This document shows, piece after piece, positions 1-9,737 of a stretch of 64,000 nucleotides of DNA. The position numbers and the translations under genes were made by a program. The notes under the pieces are model-generated. The model saw nothing but the letters and a program-made list of their open reading frames with translations, did no database searches and had not been told where the DNA came from. Numbering within the stretch: position 1 is the stretch's first letter; every line of letters starts with the position of its first letter. The stretch covers positions 62,001 through 126,000 of the forward strand of contig NZ_RBLG01000004.1 in NCBI RefSeq assembly GCF_003634585.1, read 5' to 3'. Source of the DNA: Gillisia mitskevichiae. Lineage in GTDB: Bacteria > Bacteroidota > Bacteroidia > Flavobacteriales > Flavobacteriaceae.

Positions 1-1243
1 ATTTTTCAGTTAAATCTTGAGTTGCACTAAAAGTAATAGTGTTTCTTTTGATCTCACTGTTAGGAAGATTTCCTTCTTGAAGTAAATTGTTAGCAGATAA
101 TCTGAATGATCCAGTATCTGAACCTCCATCTAAAGCCACAGAGTTTATTGCAGTATATCCAGTTTCCCAAATATCATTAGGAGTGTTTTTAGCTGCTACC
201 CATGGAGTTGCTTGTAAATAAGTATCCGTTAATGATGGGAAAATAGAGTTCCATTGGTAAATCATTCTGTTTGGATCGAATGCTGCTCCAAAAGAAGCAT
301 CTTCAGTAAAAGGAGTAGTCTCATCTAAGTTACCATCACCATCTACATCAAACAAGTTGAAATATCCGTCTTCAGACTCATAGTAAGCACCGTAACCAGC
401 ACCATATTGATCTTGATAAACTGGTAAAGTTTCGCTATCTATGTCAGAAATCATAAGAGAAGAGCTTACAGAAACCCCGATCCCTTTACCTTTATTTCCT
501 TTTTTAGTTTCAATAATAACCACACCATTTGCAGCTCTAGAACCGTATAAAGCAGTTGCCGCAGCACCTTTTAATACGTTAATAGACGCAATGTTGTTAG
601 GGTTGATATCTGCTGCGGCATTACCGTAGTCATATCCACCTCTACCAGCTTGCTGGTTAGAACCATTGGTGTTAGCATTACTAATAGGAGTTCCATCTAC
701 AATAAATAACGCTTGGTTATTTCCTGTAATAGAAGAACTACCTCTAATAACAACGTTAGAAGAACCTCCAATTGTTCCAGAAGTTTTAATGTTTAAACCT
801 GCTACTTTTCCTGAAAGTGAATTCATGAAGTTAGAGGTTGGAACATCAGAAACTGCAGAACCATCTACTTCTTGAGTAGCATAACCTAAAGATTTCTTCT
901 CCCTTTTAATACCTAAGGCAGTTACTACAACTTCATCCAGTTGCGCAGCGTCACCTTTCATTACAACACTTATCGTGTTAGAGGTTCCAACTGTTTGTTC
1001 AGTTTTAACAAGACCTATAAATGAAAACACCAAAACATCACCTTGAGAGGCTTGAATTGCATAGTTTCCATCAAAATCTGATTGGGTCCCGGTATTGGAT
1101 CCCTTTACTAATATGTTCACCCCTGGTATAGGCAAACCATCTTCGTCGGTAACGGTACCCGTTACGGACTGTTGTTGTGCAAACGTTATTTGCACAACGA
1201 ACGCTAGCAATAGCGTTAAAATACTACTAAATTTTGTTTTCAT
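1..1243 (-). CDS. SusC/RagA-type TonB-dependent receptor, N-terminal part
   Basis: Partial gene: 414 codons are visible and the 3' end lies outside the window. The start MKTKFSSILTLL begins a Sec signal peptide ending TFAQ, followed by a carboxypeptidase-regulatory-like domain (VTGTVTDEDGLPIPGVNILV, about residues 26-105) and then the TonB plug domain with DEVVVTALGIKREKKSLGY and YGSRAANGVVIIETKKG. This is the usual SusC order; such outer-membrane channels import glycans or peptides with a SusD lipoprotein lid using TonB energy. The SusD partner, if present, would be to the left. The plug resembles that of the SusC gene at 43369. Family call is firm; substrate is unknown. Confidence 0.95.
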   Translation of the reverse strand, partial: MKTKFSSILTLLLAFVVQITFAQQQSVTGTVTDEDGLPIPGVNILVKGSNTGTQSDFDGNYAIQASQGDVLVFSFIGLVKTEQTVGTSNTISVVMKGDAAQLDEVVVTALGIKREKKSLGYATQEVDGSAVSDVPTSNFMNSLSGKVAGLNIKTSGTIGGSSNVVIRGSSSITGNNQALFIVDGTPISNANTNGSNQQAGRGGYDYGNAAADINPNNIASINVLKGAAATALYGSRAANGVVIIETKKGNKGKGIGVSVSSSLMISDIDSETLPVYQDQYGAGYGAYYESEDGYFNLFDVDGDGNLDETTPFTEDASFGAAFDPNRMIYQWNSIFPSLTDTYLQATPWVAAKNTPNDIWETGYTAINSVALDGGSDTGSFRLSANNLLQEGNLPNSEIKRNTITFSATQDLTEK

Positions 1244-1271
1244 TGTTTAATTAATTTGAATTAGCCAACGC

Positions 1272-1303
1272 CAAAAATGATAAGAAAACGTTAAATCACC
1301 AAA
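1272..1303 (-). promoter_or_regulatory. Possible promoter of the left susC gene
   Basis: On the minus strand TTTG (1303-1300), a 20-base spacer, then CATTTTTG (1279-1272) matches the Bacteroidota promoter pattern TTTG/TAnnTTTG with one mismatch in the -7 box. It lies about 30 bases before the susC start. Pattern match only. Confidence 0.4.
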
Positions 1304-1716
1304 TGATTACTCATAAATTAATTTAAAACGGTAATTATAAATATTCTAGCTACTAGTAAATCCTTATTAAACAGGACTTTAAATTTCCGTATCAAGTATA
1401 ATAATATTTCAAAAAATTATAATTATTTAATAGATGATTGAAAATATTAACTAAATGGTATCATATTGGGTCAATAATGAGGTTGATCATCTAAATTTCT
1501 TCTTTTATATAGATATTATTACAATTTTTGGAAGTTTAAAAATCGCTCACAAAATTAGTGTGGGTGGTAAAATTTCTTTGTCTATTATATTACTTCAACT
1601 TTAAATATAATGGAGAAATGATTATCGTAATTAAAGCTATGTATTTTTTGGTTCTTACCTTTTTGATGAGAAAAACATTATTATCAGCATAATACTTGAA
1701 AATTAATCAATTAACA

Positions 1717-1747
1717 TTTGAATAATTCGATTTTATTTCTACCTTTG
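1717..1747 (+). promoter_or_regulatory. rpsL operon promoter (Bacteroidota type)
   Basis: TTTG at 1717-1720, a 19-base spacer and TACCTTTG at 1740-1747 fit the Bacteroidota housekeeping sigma consensus (TTTG ... TAnnTTTG) exactly at the -7 box. Transcription would start near 1752, about 53 bases before the rpsL ATG. It is the only clear promoter seen at the head of the 17-kb ribosomal cluster. Confidence 0.85.
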
Positions 1748-1751
1748 CAGA

Positions 1752-1766
1752 CCCTAAAAAATAGGG
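1752..1766 (+). promoter_or_regulatory. Hairpin at the 5' end of the rpsL mRNA
   Basis: CCCTA (1752-1756), loop AAAAA, TAGGG (1762-1766) form a perfect 5-bp stem exactly where the mRNA should begin. Such a 5' hairpin could stabilise the transcript or be part of an S12 or S7 feedback leader. The function is inference. Confidence 0.5.
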
Positions 1767-1804
1767 AAGGTAATTTTATAACAATAATAAGTGTAAAAGA
1801 AATT

Positions 1805-2179
1805 ATGCCAACAATTTCACAATTAGTACGAAAAGGAAGAGCCAAAATAACCAAGAAGAGTAAATCGGCTGCTTTAGATTCGTGCCCTCAAAGACGAGGT
1901 GTGTGTACGCGTGTTTACACAACTACTCCTAAGAAACCTAACTCTGCAATGCGTAAAGTTGCAAGGGTAAGGTTAACTAATGGAAAAGAAGTGAACGCAT
2001 ACATCCCTGGTGAAGGACACAATCTACAAGAGCACTCGATAGTATTGGTTAGAGGTGGAAGGGTAAAAGATTTGCCAGGAGTTAGATATCACATTGTTCG
2101 TGGTGCCTTAGATACCGCAGGTGTTGAAGGTAGAACGCAAAGAAGATCTAAGTACGGTGCAAAACGCCCTAAGAAGTAA
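1805..2179 (+). CDS. rpsL: 30S ribosomal protein S12
   Basis: 124 residues, normal for S12, a decoding-centre protein. The conserved loops [13 protein letters not shown] and [13 protein letters not shown] are both present with the wild-type lysines at the usual streptomycin-resistance positions. The start is the ATG of [12 protein letters not shown]. An in-frame TTG at 1718 would give a longer protein but lies inside the promoter, upstream of the expected transcription start. First gene of the cluster, 23 bases before rpsG. Confidence 0.98.
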   Translation: MPTISQLVRKGRAKITKKSKSAALDSCPQRRGVCTRVYTTTPKKPNSAMRKVARVRLTNGKEVNAYIPGEGHNLQEHSIVLVRGGRVKDLPGVRYHIVRGALDTAGVEGRTQRRSKYGAKRPKK

Positions 2180-2202
2180 TTAAAAACTTTTAATGTAAAG
2201 AC

Positions 2203-2679
2203 ATGAGAAAAAGACAGGCAAAAAAGAGGCCTCTTTTACCAGATCCAAAATTTAATGATCAGTTAGTAACTCGTTTTGTTAACATGATGATGTGGGATGG
2301 TAAAAAATCAGTTTCTTTCAAAGTATTCTATGACGCTATTGCGATTGTAGAAGAGAAAAAACAAGATGAAGAGAAGACAGGCCTTGAGGTTTGGAAAGAT
2401 GCTCTTTCTAATGTAATGCCACACGTAGAGGTAAGAAGTAGACGTGTTGGAGGTGCAACTTTTCAGATCCCTATGCAAATTAGACCAGATCGTAAAGTTT
2501 CAACTGCAATGAAATGGTTGATCTCTTACTCTAGAAAGCGTAATGAGAAATCTATGGCTCAGAGATTAGCTGCAGAAGTAATTGCTGCTGCTAAGGAAGA
2601 AGGTGCTGCTGTTAAGAAAAGAGTAGATACCCATAAGATGGCTGAAGCTAACAAAGCATTCTCTCACTTTAGATTCTAA
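2203..2679 (+). CDS. rpsG: 30S ribosomal protein S7
   Basis: 158 residues, typical length for S7, which nucleates assembly of the 30S head and contacts the E-site tRNA. It begins [17 protein letters not shown] and has the conserved [12 protein letters not shown]-type segment (here [15 protein letters not shown], about residues 79-93). It lies between rpsL and fusA in the classical str order, with a 4-base gap to fusA, so the three are very likely cotranscribed. Confidence 0.98.
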   Translation: MRKRQAKKRPLLPDPKFNDQLVTRFVNMMMWDGKKSVSFKVFYDAIAIVEEKKQDEEKTGLEVWKDALSNVMPHVEVRSRRVGGATFQIPMQIRPDRKVSTAMKWLISYSRKRNEKSMAQRLAAEVIAAAKEEGAAVKKRVDTHKMAEANKAFSHFRF

Positions 2680-2683
2680 AAAA

Positions 2684-4792
2684 ATGGCACAAAGAGATTT
2701 AAAATTTACAAGAAATATTGGTATTGCTGCGCATATTGATGCTGGTAAAACCACAACTACAGAGCGTGTCCTGTTTTATACGGGTGTAAGTCACAAGATT
2801 GGAGAAGTTCATGATGGTGCTGCTACTATGGACTGGATGGAGCAGGAGCAAGAAAGAGGTATTACAATTACTTCTGCTGCTACTCACTGTAAGTGGATGT
2901 ATCGCGATCAAGAATTCACAGTAAATATCATTGATACCCCAGGTCACGTAGATTTTACCGTAGAGGTAGAGCGTTCTTTACGTGTATTGGATGGTATGGT
3001 TGCTTTGTTCAGTGCGGTTGATGGTGTTGAGCCTCAATCTGAAACTGTATGGAGACAAGCAGATAAGTATAAAGTTCCTCGTTTAGGATTCGTTAATAAA
3101 ATGGACCGTCAGGGATCAGACTTTTTCAAAGTGTGTGACCAAGTTAGAGAGATGCTAGGTGGAAACCCAGTGCCTTTGCAAATTCCAATTGGTGAAGAGA
3201 ACGATTTTAAAGGTGTTGTAGATTTAATATCTAAAACAGCTATCGTTTGGAATGAAGAGGATTTTGGAATGACTTACGAGACCATTGCTATTCCAGAGGA
3301 ATTAATGGAAGATGTTAATAAGTATAGAACTTTATTGGTTGAGGCGGTTGCTGACTACGATGAAGCTTTGATGGAGAAATTCTTCGAAGATGAAAATTCT
3401 ATTACTGAAGACGAAATTATCGCTGCATTAAGAGCTGCTACTATAGATATGTCTATCATACCTATGATGTGTGGATCTGCCTTTAAAAACAAAGGTGTAC
3501 AAATGATGTTAGATGCGGTAATGCGTTATTTACCATCTCCTGTAGATATTGATGCTATTATTGGAGTAAATCCAGATACAGACGAAGAAGAATCTCGTAA
3601 ACCTAACGTAGATTCACCATTTTCTGCTTTAGCTTTTAAAATTGCTACCGATCCTTTCGTAGGACGTTTAGCTTTCTTTAGAGTATACTCAGGTGCTTTA
3701 GATGCTGGTTCTTATGTGTTGAATAACCGTTCTGGTAAAAAAGAACGTATTTCACGTATCTACCAAATGCACGCTAACAAGCAAGAGCCTATAGACAGAA
3801 TTGAAGCTGGAGATATTGGTGCTGCTGTTGGTTTTAAAGATATTAAAACTGGAGATACTCTTACAGATGAGAAGAATCCTATTACTTTAGAATCTATGTC
3901 TTTCCCTGCACCAGTAATTGGTATTGCAGTGGAGCCTAAAACTAAGGCAGATGTGGATAAGATGGGTATGGCTTTGGCTAAGCTAGCTGAAGAAGATCCA
4001 ACTTTCCAGGTTAAGACAGATGAAGTTTCAGGACAAACAATTATCTCAGGAATGGGAGAATTGCACTTAGAGATTTTAGTAGATCGTTTGAAGAGAGAAT
4101 TCAAAGTAGAGGTTAATGAAGGTCAGCCTCAGGTTGAGTATAAGGAAACCATTACTAGAAGCGCAGATCATAGGGAAACTTATAAGAAGCAATCTGGTGG
4201 ACGTGGTAAATTTGGTGATATCGTATTTGAGATGTCTCCTGCAGATGAGGACTTTAAAGGTCCAGGTCTACAATTTATCGACTCTGTAAAAGGTGGACGT
4301 ATCCCTAAAGAATTTATTCCATCTGTGGAAAAAGGATTTAGAGAAGCTATGAAAACTGGTCCTTTAGCAGGATTTAAAATGGATACTCTTAAAGTAGAAT
4401 TAAAAGATGGATCTTTCCACCCTGTGGATTCCGATCAACTATCTTTTGAATTGGCTGCAAGAATGGGTTATAAGGTAGCTGCTAAGAAAGCTGGTGCTAA
4501 AATTCTTGAACCAATCATGAAGGTTGAAGTTGTAACTCCAGAAGAAAACATGGGAGATATTGTAGGGGATCTTAACAGAAGAAGAGGTCAGGTAAACGAT
4601 ATGTCAGACAGATCTGGTGCAAAGGTTATTAAAGCTGAAGTACCTCTTTCTGAAATGTTTGGTTACGTTACAACATTAAGAACATTATCATCTGGTAGAG
4701 CAACCTCTACAATGGAATTTGCTCATTATGCTGAAACTCCATCGAATATTTCGGAAGAAGTGATTAAGGCAGCTAAAGGTACAAACGATTAA
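2684..4792 (+). CDS. fusA: Translation elongation factor G
   Basis: 702 residues, full length. EF-G is the GTPase that drives translocation and, with RRF, ribosome recycling. GTP-binding motifs are intact: P-loop AHIDAGKTT (residues 16-24), DTPGH (84-88) and NKMD (138-141), followed by domains II-V. Starts 4 bases after rpsG and ends 10 bases before rpsJ, so the str and S10 clusters run together here. No tuf gene follows, unlike the Escherichia coli str operon. Confidence 0.98.
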   Translation: MAQRDLKFTRNIGIAAHIDAGKTTTTERVLFYTGVSHKIGEVHDGAATMDWMEQEQERGITITSAATHCKWMYRDQEFTVNIIDTPGHVDFTVEVERSLRVLDGMVALFSAVDGVEPQSETVWRQADKYKVPRLGFVNKMDRQGSDFFKVCDQVREMLGGNPVPLQIPIGEENDFKGVVDLISKTAIVWNEEDFGMTYETIAIPEELMEDVNKYRTLLVEAVADYDEALMEKFFEDENSITEDEIIAALRAATIDMSIIPMMCGSAFKNKGVQMMLDAVMRYLPSPVDIDAIIGVNPDTDEEESRKPNVDSPFSALAFKIATDPFVGRLAFFRVYSGALDAGSYVLNNRSGKKERISRIYQMHANKQEPIDRIEAGDIGAAVGFKDIKTGDTLTDEKNPITLESMSFPAPVIGIAVEPKTKADVDKMGMALAKLAEEDPTFQVKTDEVSGQTIISGMGELHLEILVDRLKREFKVEVNEGQPQVEYKETITRSADHRETYKKQSGGRGKFGDIVFEMSPADEDFKGPGLQFIDSVKGGRIPKEFIPSVEKGFREAMKTGPLAGFKMDTLKVELKDGSFHPVDSDQLSFELAARMGYKVAAKKAGAKILEPIMKVEVVTPEENMGDIVGDLNRRRGQVNDMSDRSGAKVIKAEVPLSEMFGYVTTLRTLSSGRATSTMEFAHYAETPSNISEEVIKAAKGTND

Positions 4793-4802
4793 TAATAGGG
4801 AT

Positions 4803-5108
4803 ATGAGTCAAAAAATCAGAATAAAACTTAAATCTTACGATCATAACTTAGTAGATAAGTCTGCAGAGAAGATTGTAAAGACCGTAAAAACTACGGGTGC
4901 TGTAGTAACGGGACCAATCCCATTACCAACACATAAAAAAATCTTTACCGTATTACGTTCTCCGCACGTTAATAAGAAAGCGCGTGAACAATTTCAATTA
5001 AGCTCTTACAAAAGATTGTTGGACATATATAGTTCTTCATCTAAAACTATTGATGCTTTAATGAAATTGGAATTGCCAAGTGGAGTTGAAGTAGAGATCA
5101 AAGTATAA
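4803..5108 (+). CDS. rpsJ: 30S ribosomal protein S10
   Basis: 101 residues, begins [18 protein letters not shown] and has the conserved loop [20 protein letters not shown]10 is a 30S head protein and, as NusE, also an antitermination factor. It is followed by an unusually long 161-base structured spacer before rplC, whereas the following S10-type genes are packed within about 20 bases of one another. Confidence 0.98.
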   Translation: MSQKIRIKLKSYDHNLVDKSAEKIVKTVKTTGAVVTGPIPLPTHKKIFTVLRSPHVNKKAREQFQLSSYKRLLDIYSSSSKTIDALMKLELPSGVEVEIKV

Positions 5109-5116
5109 TTTGATTT

Positions 5117-5143
5117 TGAATTCAAATATAAATTGAATTCAAG
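5117..5143 (+). repeat. Duplicated palindrome TTGAATTCAA downstream of rpsJ
   Basis: The palindrome TTGAATTCAA occurs at 5117-5126 and again at 5134-5143. The copies can pair with each other as a 10-bp hairpin with a 7-base loop (ATATAAA). There is no T tract after it, so it is not a standard terminator. Confidence 0.6.
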
Positions 5144-5190
5144 TAAGAATTAACTAACATGTCCCGAGCGGTTGTCGAGGGAAAAACGGA

Positions 5191-5236
5191 AAAATACATT
5201 CAGGATTGGAAGTATTTTCAATCCTGAATATTTTTA
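5191..5236 (+). promoter_or_regulatory. Long hairpin before rplC: attenuator or leader candidate
   Basis: ATTCAGGATTG (5199-5209) pairs perfectly with CAATCCTGAAT (5220-5230) around a 10-base loop, and AAAAAT (5191-5196) can extend the stem by pairing with ATTTTT (5231-5236). The stem ends in a T-rich tail, which looks like an intrinsic terminator, yet it lies inside the ribosomal cluster 34 bases before the L3 gene. It could be an attenuator or the leader of an rplC-rplD transcript. Confidence 0.55.
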
Positions 5237-5269
5237 AATAAATAAATTTAATTTAATCAATAATTAATT

Positions 5270-5881
5270 ATGTCTGGGTTAATAGGAAAAAAAATAGGCA
5301 TGACTAGTATTTTTGACGAGAATGGAAAGAACATTCCTTGTACCGTTATTCAAGCTGGTCCATGTGTAATTACCCAAGTCAGAACCATGGAAATTGACGG
5401 GTATGAAGCTCTTCAATTAGGTTTCGATGACAAAAAGACCGCTAACAAAGCTGCCACTGGGCATGCTAAAAAAGCCGGTTCTGCAGCAATGCGTAAAGTC
5501 GTTGAATTCAAAGGTTTTGATGGGGATCACAAATTAGGTGATAGCATCACTGTAGAACATTTTACTGAAGGAGAGTTCGTGGACGTTTCAGGAACTAGTA
5601 AAGGTAAAGGTTTTCAAGGTGTAGTAAAGAGACACGGATTTGCCGGGGTAGGACAAGCTACTCACGGTCAACATAACCGTTTAAGAGCCCCTGGATCGAT
5701 TGGTGCTGCGTCATATCCTGCAAGAGTATTTAAGGGAATGCGTATGGCTGGCCGTATGGGTGGTGACACAGTAAAATTAGAAAACTTAAGAGTTTTAAAA
5801 GTAGTTGCAGATAAAAATCTACTTGTTGTTAAAGGATGTGTTCCTGGACACAATAACTCATATGTAATCATTCAGAAGTAA
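5270..5881 (+). CDS. rplC: 50S ribosomal protein L3
   Basis: 203 residues, normal for L3, an early-assembling 50S protein reaching toward the peptidyl transferase centre. Begins [19 protein letters not shown] and contains the conserved [17 protein letters not shown] and [18 protein letters not shown] segments. The start is the ATG after the structured spacer. Its TAA shares one base with the ATG of rplD, suggesting translational coupling. Confidence 0.98.
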   Translation: MSGLIGKKIGMTSIFDENGKNIPCTVIQAGPCVITQVRTMEIDGYEALQLGFDDKKTANKAATGHAKKAGSAAMRKVVEFKGFDGDHKLGDSITVEHFTEGEFVDVSGTSKGKGFQGVVKRHGFAGVGQATHGQHNRLRAPGSIGAASYPARVFKGMRMAGRMGGDTVKLENLRVLKVVADKNLLVVKGCVPGHNNSYVIIQK

Positions 5882-6510
5882 TGGAAATAGCAGTTGTAGA
5901 TATTAAAGGAAAAGAAACAGGAAGAAAGGTTAACCTTTCAGATTCTGTTTTCGGAATAGAGCCTAACAATCATGCTGTATATCTTGATGTAAAACAATAC
6001 TTGGCTAACCAACGTCAAGGAACGCACAAATCTAAGGAGCGTGCGGAAATTACAGGAAGTACACGTAAGATTAAAAAACAAAAAGGTACTGGTACAGCTC
6101 GTGCTGGTAGTATAAAATCTGGTATTTTTAGAGGTGGTGGACGTATGTTCGGACCACGTCCAAGAAACTACGGTTTTAAATTGAACAAGAACTTAAAGAG
6201 ATTAGCAAGAAAATCTGCTCTTTCTATTAAGGCAAATGATAAAGCAATTATCATAGTAGAAGATTTCCAATTCGATACTCCAAAAACTAAAAACTTCATA
6301 GAGGTTTTAAGAGGCTTGGGTGTTGAGAATAAAAAATCTCTTATAGTGTTGGGTGACTCGAATAAAAATGTATATTTGTCGTCACGCAATTTAAAAGGCA
6401 CCGAAGTTGTAAGTAGTTCAGAGTTAAGTACTTACAAAATACTAAACGCAAATAACCTTGTGTTTGTTGAAGGGTCTTTAGAAGGAATTGAGTTGAATTT
6501 AAGTAAATAA
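5881..6510 (+). CDS. rplD: 50S ribosomal protein L4
   Basis: 209 residues, usual L4 length, a protein of the nascent peptide exit tunnel. It has the tunnel-loop region [20 protein letters not shown] and [13 protein letters not shown] (about residues 62-100). The ATG overlaps the rplC stop by one base. In Escherichia coli L4 represses its own operon through the mRNA leader; here the structured spacer just before rplC is a candidate target (inference). Confidence 0.98.
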   Translation: MEIAVVDIKGKETGRKVNLSDSVFGIEPNNHAVYLDVKQYLANQRQGTHKSKERAEITGSTRKIKKQKGTGTARAGSIKSGIFRGGGRMFGPRPRNYGFKLNKNLKRLARKSALSIKANDKAIIIVEDFQFDTPKTKNFIEVLRGLGVENKKSLIVLGDSNKNVYLSSRNLKGTEVVSSSELSTYKILNANNLVFVEGSLEGIELNLSK

Positions 6511-6515
6511 ACGAT

Positions 6516-6806
6516 ATGAGTATCTTAATAAAACCTATTATTACAGAAAAAGCGACAGCAGATAGCGAGTTGAACAACCGTTATTCGTTCGTTGTTAATA
6601 ATAAGGCGAACAAGATTGAAATTAAAGGCGCTATTGAGTCTGCTTATGGAGTTTCAGTTACTAAAGTTCGCACAATTAATGTCCGTCCAGATCGTAAATC
6701 TCGTTTTACAAAAACGGGAGTGATCACTGGTAAAACAAGTGCTTTTAAGAAAGCATTAGTACAGGTGGCGGAAGGTGAAACTATTGATTTATACAGTAAT
6801 CTTTAA
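6516..6806 (+). CDS. rplW: 50S ribosomal protein L23
   Basis: 96 residues, normal length. Starts MSILIKPIITEKATADSE and has the L23 core around KIEIKGAIESAYGVSVTKVR. L23 lies at the tunnel exit and docks trigger factor and SRP. It follows rplD by 5 bases and precedes rplB by 9, in the standard S10 order. Confidence 0.97.
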   Translation: MSILIKPIITEKATADSELNNRYSFVVNNKANKIEIKGAIESAYGVSVTKVRTINVRPDRKSRFTKTGVITGKTSAFKKALVQVAEGETIDLYSNL

Positions 6807-6815
6807 GATTAAAGA

Positions 6816-7643
6816 ATGTCAGTTAGAAAATTAAAACCAATCACCCCTGGTCAGCGTTTTAGAGTAGTTAATGGTTTTGACGCCATTACTACTGATAAGC
6901 CGGAGAAGAGTTTAATAGCTCCGATTAAAAAGTCAGGTGGTAGAAACAGTCAAGGAAAAATGACCATGCGCTATAAAGGTGGTGGTCACAAAAGACGTTA
7001 CAGAATTATCGATTTTAAACGTGACAAGCATGGAGTTCCTGCTACAGTTGCGTCTATAGAATATGATCCTAACAGAACGGCTTTTATCGCTCTATTGAAT
7101 TATCAAGATGGTGAGAAAAGGTATATAGTTGCTCAAAACGGTCTTCAGGTAGATCAGAACATTGTTTCTGACGCTGAGGGTGCTGCTCCAGAAATTGGAA
7201 ACGCAATGCCGCTTTCTGCAGTACCATTAGGAACTATTATTTCTTGTATAGAATTACGTCCTGGACAAGGAGCTGTTATGGCTCGTAGTGCTGGAGCTTT
7301 TGCTCAATTAGTAGCGAAAGAAGGTAAATATGCAACTATCAAACTTCCTTCAGGAGAAATTAGAAGGGTGTTAGTTACTTGTATGTCTACTATCGGAGCT
7401 ATTTCGAACAGTGATCATCAATTAATTGTATCTGGTAAAGCAGGTAGAAGTAGATGGTTGGGTAGAAGACCAAGAACAAGACCAGTAGTGATGAATCCTG
7501 TGGATCACCCAATGGGTGGTGGTGAAGGAAAATCTTCTGGAGGTCACCCACGTTCTAGAAAAGGTATACCTGCTAAAGGTTATAGAACCCGATCTAAGAC
7601 GAAAGCGAGTAATAAGTATATTGTAGAACGTAGAAAGAAATAA
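6816..7643 (+). CDS. rplB: 50S ribosomal protein L2
   Basis: 275 residues, full length. L2 bridges the subunits and supports peptidyl transferase. The N-terminal [20 protein letters not shown] segment and the C-terminal [13 protein letters not shown] motif with its essential histidine are both present, followed by the basic tail ending VERRKK. Six bases separate it from rpsS. Confidence 0.98.
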   Translation: MSVRKLKPITPGQRFRVVNGFDAITTDKPEKSLIAPIKKSGGRNSQGKMTMRYKGGGHKRRYRIIDFKRDKHGVPATVASIEYDPNRTAFIALLNYQDGEKRYIVAQNGLQVDQNIVSDAEGAAPEIGNAMPLSAVPLGTIISCIELRPGQGAVMARSAGAFAQLVAKEGKYATIKLPSGEIRRVLVTCMSTIGAISNSDHQLIVSGKAGRSRWLGRRPRTRPVVMNPVDHPMGGGEGKSSGGHPRSRKGIPAKGYRTRSKTKASNKYIVERRKK

Positions 7644-7649
7644 TAAGAT

Positions 7650-7928
7650 ATGGCACGTTCATTAAAAAAAGGACCTTACGTTCACTATAAGTTAGAAAAG
7701 AAAGTTGCTACAAACGTAGAAGCTGGGAAAAAGACGGTAATCAAGACTTGGTCTAGAGCCTCTATGATAACTCCAGATTTCGTTGGGCAAACTATCGCTG
7801 TGCATAATGGGAAACAATTTGTTCCTGTTTATGTAACAGAGAATATGGTAGGACACAAATTAGGAGAATTTTCACCAACTAGATCTTTTAGAGGTCACGT
7901 AGGTGCGAAAAATAAAGGTAAAAGATAA
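7650..7928 (+). CDS. rpsS: 30S ribosomal protein S19
   Basis: 92 residues, begins [18 protein letters not shown] and has the typical [18 protein letters not shown] end region. S19 forms a heterodimer with S13 in the 30S head near the A-site finger. Standard position between rplB and rplV. Confidence 0.98.
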   Translation: MARSLKKGPYVHYKLEKKVATNVEAGKKTVIKTWSRASMITPDFVGQTIAVHNGKQFVPVYVTENMVGHKLGEFSPTRSFRGHVGAKNKGKR

Positions 7929-7936
7929 CTGAAGCT

Positions 7937-8344
7937 ATGGGAGTTCGTAAAAGAGAAAAAGCAGATCAGACAAAAGAAGCTAAAAAGCTAGTAGCTTTTG
8001 CAAAACTGAATAACTGCCCTACTTCGCCAAGAAAAATGCGATTAGTTGCAGATTTAGTTCGAGGTGAAAAAGTAGAAAGAGCGCTTCATGTGTTGAGATT
8101 TAGCTCTAAGGAAGCATCACGTAGATTGGAGAAATTACTTCTTTCTGCTATTGCTAACTGGCAAGCAAAAAATGAAGATGCTAACATTGAGGAGGCAGAT
8201 TTATTTGTAAAAGAGATACGCGTAGACGGTGGGAGTATGTTGAAGAGACTTCGTCCTGCACCACAAGGTCGCGCACATAGAATTAGAAAACGTTCCAACC
8301 ACGTTACAATTGTGATTGGTGACAATAAAAATACACAAAGCTAA
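7937..8344 (+). CDS. rplV: 50S ribosomal protein L22
   Basis: 135 residues, a little longer than the 110 of Escherichia coli because of an N-terminal basic extension ([17 protein letters not shown]) before the conserved [20 protein letters not shown] core. The beta-hairpin that lines the exit tunnel (about 95-120) contains [19 protein letters not shown]. The stop is 4 bases before rpsC. Confidence 0.97.
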   Translation: MGVRKREKADQTKEAKKLVAFAKLNNCPTSPRKMRLVADLVRGEKVERALHVLRFSSKEASRRLEKLLLSAIANWQAKNEDANIEEADLFVKEIRVDGGSMLKRLRPAPQGRAHRIRKRSNHVTIVIGDNKNTQS

Positions 8345-8348
8345 GAGT

Positions 8349-9074
8349 ATGGGACAGAAAACAAATCCAATCGGGAATCGCCTTGGTATCATAAGAGGAT
8401 GGGAATCCAACTGGTACGGAGGAAATGACTACGGCGATAAATTAGCCGAAGACGATAAGATTAGAAAGTATATCCATGCTCGTTTATCCAAAGCGAGTGT
8501 ATCAAGAGTAATTATCGAGCGTACTCTTAAACTTGTAACCGTTACTATCACTACTGCTAGACCTGGTATCATTATTGGGAAAGGTGGACAAGAGGTAGAC
8601 AAGTTGAAAGAAGAGCTTAAGAAAATTACTGACAAAGAAGTTCAAATTAACATCTTTGAAATTAAGAGACCAGAATTAGATGCTCATTTAGTAGGTTCTA
8701 GTGTTGCTAGACAAATTGAGAATCGTATTTCTTACCGTCGTGCTATCAAAATGGCTATTGCAGCCGCTATGAGAATGAATGCTGAAGGTATTAAAATACA
8801 AATTTCAGGTCGTTTGAATGGGGCAGAGATGGCTCGTTCAGAACATTATAAAGATGGACGAATTCCTTTGTCGACTTTTAGAGCCGATATTGATTATGCT
8901 TTAGTTGAGGCACACACTACTTATGGTAGACTCGGTGTTAAAGTATGGATCATGAAAGGTGAGGTTTACGGAAAAAGAGAACTTTCCCCACTTGTTGGTA
9001 TGACTACCAAGAAGCCAGGAGGAAAATCCGGACCAGCACGAGGAGGTAACAACAAACCACGTCGTAGAAAGTAA
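8349..9074 (+). CDS. rpsC: 30S ribosomal protein S3
   Basis: 241 residues from [18 protein letters not shown], the conserved S3 N terminus. An in-frame ATG at 8316 lies within rplV and adds 11 residues not typical of S3, so I reject it. The KH domain GxxG loop is in [17 protein letters not shown]3 helps form the mRNA entry channel and has helicase activity with S4 and S5. Confidence 0.97.
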   Translation: MGQKTNPIGNRLGIIRGWESNWYGGNDYGDKLAEDDKIRKYIHARLSKASVSRVIIERTLKLVTVTITTARPGIIIGKGGQEVDKLKEELKKITDKEVQINIFEIKRPELDAHLVGSSVARQIENRISYRRAIKMAIAAAMRMNAEGIKIQISGRLNGAEMARSEHYKDGRIPLSTFRADIDYALVEAHTTYGRLGVKVWIMKGEVYGKRELSPLVGMTTKKPGGKSGPARGGNNKPRRRK

Positions 9075-9092
9075 TTTTTTAAAGAAACAAAA

Positions 9093-9512
9093 ATGTTACA
9101 GCCTAAAAGAACAAAATATCGTAAGATGCAAAAGGGCCGTATGAAAGGAAACTCTCAAAGAGGGCATAGACTTTCAAACGGAACATTCGGGATCAAATCA
9201 TTGGACTCAAGTTTCCTTACTGCACGTCAAATAGAAGCAGCTCGTATCGCCGCTACCCGTTTTATGAAAAGAGAAGGTTCGTTATGGATTAAAATTTTTC
9301 CAGACAAGCCTATTACAAAGAAACCTCTTGAAGTACGTATGGGTAAAGGTAAAGGTGCTGTAGAATATTGGGCAGCAGTTGTAAAACCAGGAAGAATCTT
9401 ATTTGAAATAGGAGGAGTACCTTATGACGTTGCAAAAGAAGCATTGCGTCTTGCAGCACAGAAATTGCCTGTGAAAACTAAGTTTATTGTAGCTAGAGAT
9501 TATCAAGCTTAA
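9093..9512 (+). CDS. rplP: 50S ribosomal protein L16
   Basis: 139 residues, begins [19 protein letters not shown] and contains [20 protein letters not shown] and the [18 protein letters not shown] segment. L16 contacts the acceptor arm of A-site tRNA. It sits between rpsC and rpmC as in most bacteria. Confidence 0.98.
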   Translation: MLQPKRTKYRKMQKGRMKGNSQRGHRLSNGTFGIKSLDSSFLTARQIEAARIAATRFMKREGSLWIKIFPDKPITKKPLEVRMGKGKGAVEYWAAVVKPGRILFEIGGVPYDVAKEALRLAAQKLPVKTKFIVARDYQA

Positions 9513-9524
9513 TTAAGAGAAGTT

Positions 9525-9719
9525 ATGAAACAATCAGAAGTAAGAGAATCATCTGTAGTAGATTTGCAAGAAGAACTTAGTAAGTCCAGAAAAGCATATT
9601 CAGATTTAAAAATGGCTCACGCAGTTTCGCCATTGGAGAACCCAATACAACTAAGAGTTGTAAGAAAATCTATAGCGAGAATTGCTACAGAGTTAACTAA
9701 AAGAGAACAACAACAATAA
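9525..9719 (+). CDS. rpmC: 50S ribosomal protein L29
   Basis: 64 residues, starting MKQSEVRESSVVDLQEELSK, with the two-helix L29 hairpin and the conserved LRVVRKSIARIATEL-type segment. L29 borders the exit tunnel next to L23. Twelve bases after rplP and 18 before rpsQ. Confidence 0.96.
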   Translation: MKQSEVRESSVVDLQEELSKSRKAYSDLKMAHAVSPLENPIQLRVVRKSIARIATELTKREQQQ

Positions 9720-9737
9720 GTGTTATTCTGCTGAAAG

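Larger units (their letters stand above)
1244..1804. other. Intergenic region between divergent susC and rpsL
   Basis: This 561-base AT-rich gap has no credible coding sequence. It carries a weak promoter candidate for the leftward susC gene and a strong promoter plus 5' leader for the rightward rpsL operon (both listed separately). I see no tRNA, repeat or other feature in the middle part, about 1310-1700. Confidence 0.7.

Noticed and set aside
441-875. Two plus-strand ORFs of 62 and 69 codons
   Set aside because: They are antisense shadows of the susC-like gene, which is open throughout on the minus strand with strong family motifs.
1244-1700. tRNA or small gene in the long gap before rpsL
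   Set aside because: No cloverleaf or plausible reading frame was found by eye; only promoter sequence is supported.
1718-1804. N-terminal extension of rpsL from a TTG
   Set aside because: It overlaps the promoter and the expected transcription start; S12 proteins begin MPTISQLVR.
3760-4104. A 114-codon minus-strand ORF within fusA
   Set aside because: No family resemblance and fully antisense to a conserved gene; a codon-bias shadow.
8316-8348. Earlier ATG for rpsC
   Set aside because: The extra 11 residues lie within rplV and S3 begins MGQKTNPIG.
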